This document shows positions 5,575 through 5,910 of a stretch of 5,910 nucleotides of DNA, piece by piece. The notes under the pieces were generated by a model. The model was given only the letters and a program-made list of their open reading frames with translations, ran no database searches and was not told the origin of the DNA. Every line of letters begins with the position of its first letter. The stretch's first letter is position 1. Made by a program: the position numbers and the translations under genes. Where the stretch lies: positions 1 to 5,910 of the forward strand of contig JAJPHP010000042.1 in NCBI GenBank assembly GCA_021325255.1. Reading direction: 5' to 3'. Source of the stretch: Nitrososphaerota archaeon (lineage in GTDB: Archaea; Thermoproteota; Nitrososphaeria; Nitrososphaerales; CADDZS01).

Positions 5575-5910
5575 TCAAAGAGCCAAACTCGAGACACTTT
5601 TCACAAGCGCGCGGCAAGCATCTAGTCCCTTCTTGGTGATCTCTACCATCTGCATCGGAGGGCCCCTTGCTCCGATGGACTTTGCATTGTTTATTGTAAC
5701 ATAACCGAAGCCTTCAAGTTTATTCAAATGATTCTCCAAGCTTCCCTTTCCCAGCCCTGTGAGCGTCCTAAGTTCTACTGAGCTCATCCTTCGAGCCATT
5801 GCAAGGAACACCAATATCAGGATTCGAGTAGATGATTTGAAGGTCGAGTCACTAAGCTGCTCGTTTAAGGATCGAATGGTCTCGTCCGTAACGATTTTAC
5901 TAAAATCACG
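5575..5910 (-). CDS. Winged-helix transcriptional regulator, N-terminus beyond window edge
   Basis: DNA-binding regulator of the small winged-helix type (PF13601-like, of the ArsR/MarR fold class). The frame stays open to the window edge, giving 111 residues with the true start outside. TTG 5814 and the internal ATGs are not convincing starts, because the reading frame before them is clearly part of the fold: TIRSLNEQLSDSTFKSSTRI, then LILVFLAMARRMSSVELRTL. The recognition region is TGLGKGSLENHLNKLEGFGY. The wing is about INNAKSIGARGPPMQMVEIT, and a C-terminal helix (KKGLDACRALVKS) probably serves for dimerisation. No metal- or ligand-binding motif is obvious. The final residues are VSSLAL. 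Downstream on the same strand lie repeat copy 2, its palindrome and the small membrane ORF, which makes that palindrome a candidate target. Related proteins are often annotated only as 'transcriptional regulator'. Confidence 0.88.
   Translation of the reverse strand, partial: RDFSKIVTDETIRSLNEQLSDSTFKSSTRILILVFLAMARRMSSVELRTLTGLGKGSLENHLNKLEGFGYVTINNAKSIGARGPPMQMVEITKKGLDACRALVKSVSSLAL

Noticed and set aside
4997..5617. Two minus-strand frames (72 and 80 codons) that share the peptide NRE-x-YRYKICT and look like paralogous proteins
   Set aside because: The shared peptide is the translation of the repeat and its palindrome. Further along the repeat the aligned bases fall in different reading frames in the two copies, so the similarity is at DNA level and not protein level.

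Overview
The window looks archaeal, most likely from the Nitrososphaerota (Thaumarchaeota) or a neighbouring lineage. The ribosome-binding site of dnaJ matches the archaeal anti-Shine-Dalgarno through its GTGATC end. There are T/A-rich box-A-like promoters without bacterial -10/-35 pairs. The winged-helix regulator at the right end has the GKGSLENHLNKLE recognition-helix style that I associate with thaumarchaeal proteins. The lineage is an inference; no rRNA or other decisive marker is present.

Left part (1-3247, plus strand): a chaperone operon. It holds the 3' two thirds of dnaK (Hsp70, cut by the window edge), dnaJ (Hsp40) 15 bases later, and a small heat-shock protein of the Hsp20/alpha-crystallin family. 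Together these would hold unfolded proteins (Hsp20) and refold them in ATP-driven cycles (DnaK with DnaJ); grpE is expected upstream, outside the window.

Middle part (3250-3877, minus strand): two small overlapping genes point back at the chaperone operon, with only 2 bases between the facing stop codons. The downstream one resembles the little-studied DUF1878 family; the upstream one is unrecognised. Divergent from them, and sharing one T/A-rich box, is a metallo-beta-lactamase-fold hydrolase of the COG1237 type (3962-4905). It is broken by a -1 frameshift near 4118-4140 and also has Arg at two positions where the family normally has His, so it looks like a decaying pseudogene.

Right part (4906-5910): about 670 bases with no long gene, followed by the C-terminal part of a winged-helix regulator read leftwards off the window edge. 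This stretch holds two diverged copies of a 118-144 base element, each ending in the same palindrome (GTACAAA-T-TTTGTAC). Between them is an overlooked 37-residue ORF that reads as a single-pass membrane protein. It has a box-A-like element at the spacing of a nearly leaderless archaeal promoter, with the palindrome just upstream of that box. Regulator, palindrome and mini-membrane protein may form one small regulatory module; this is the part of the window most worth testing.
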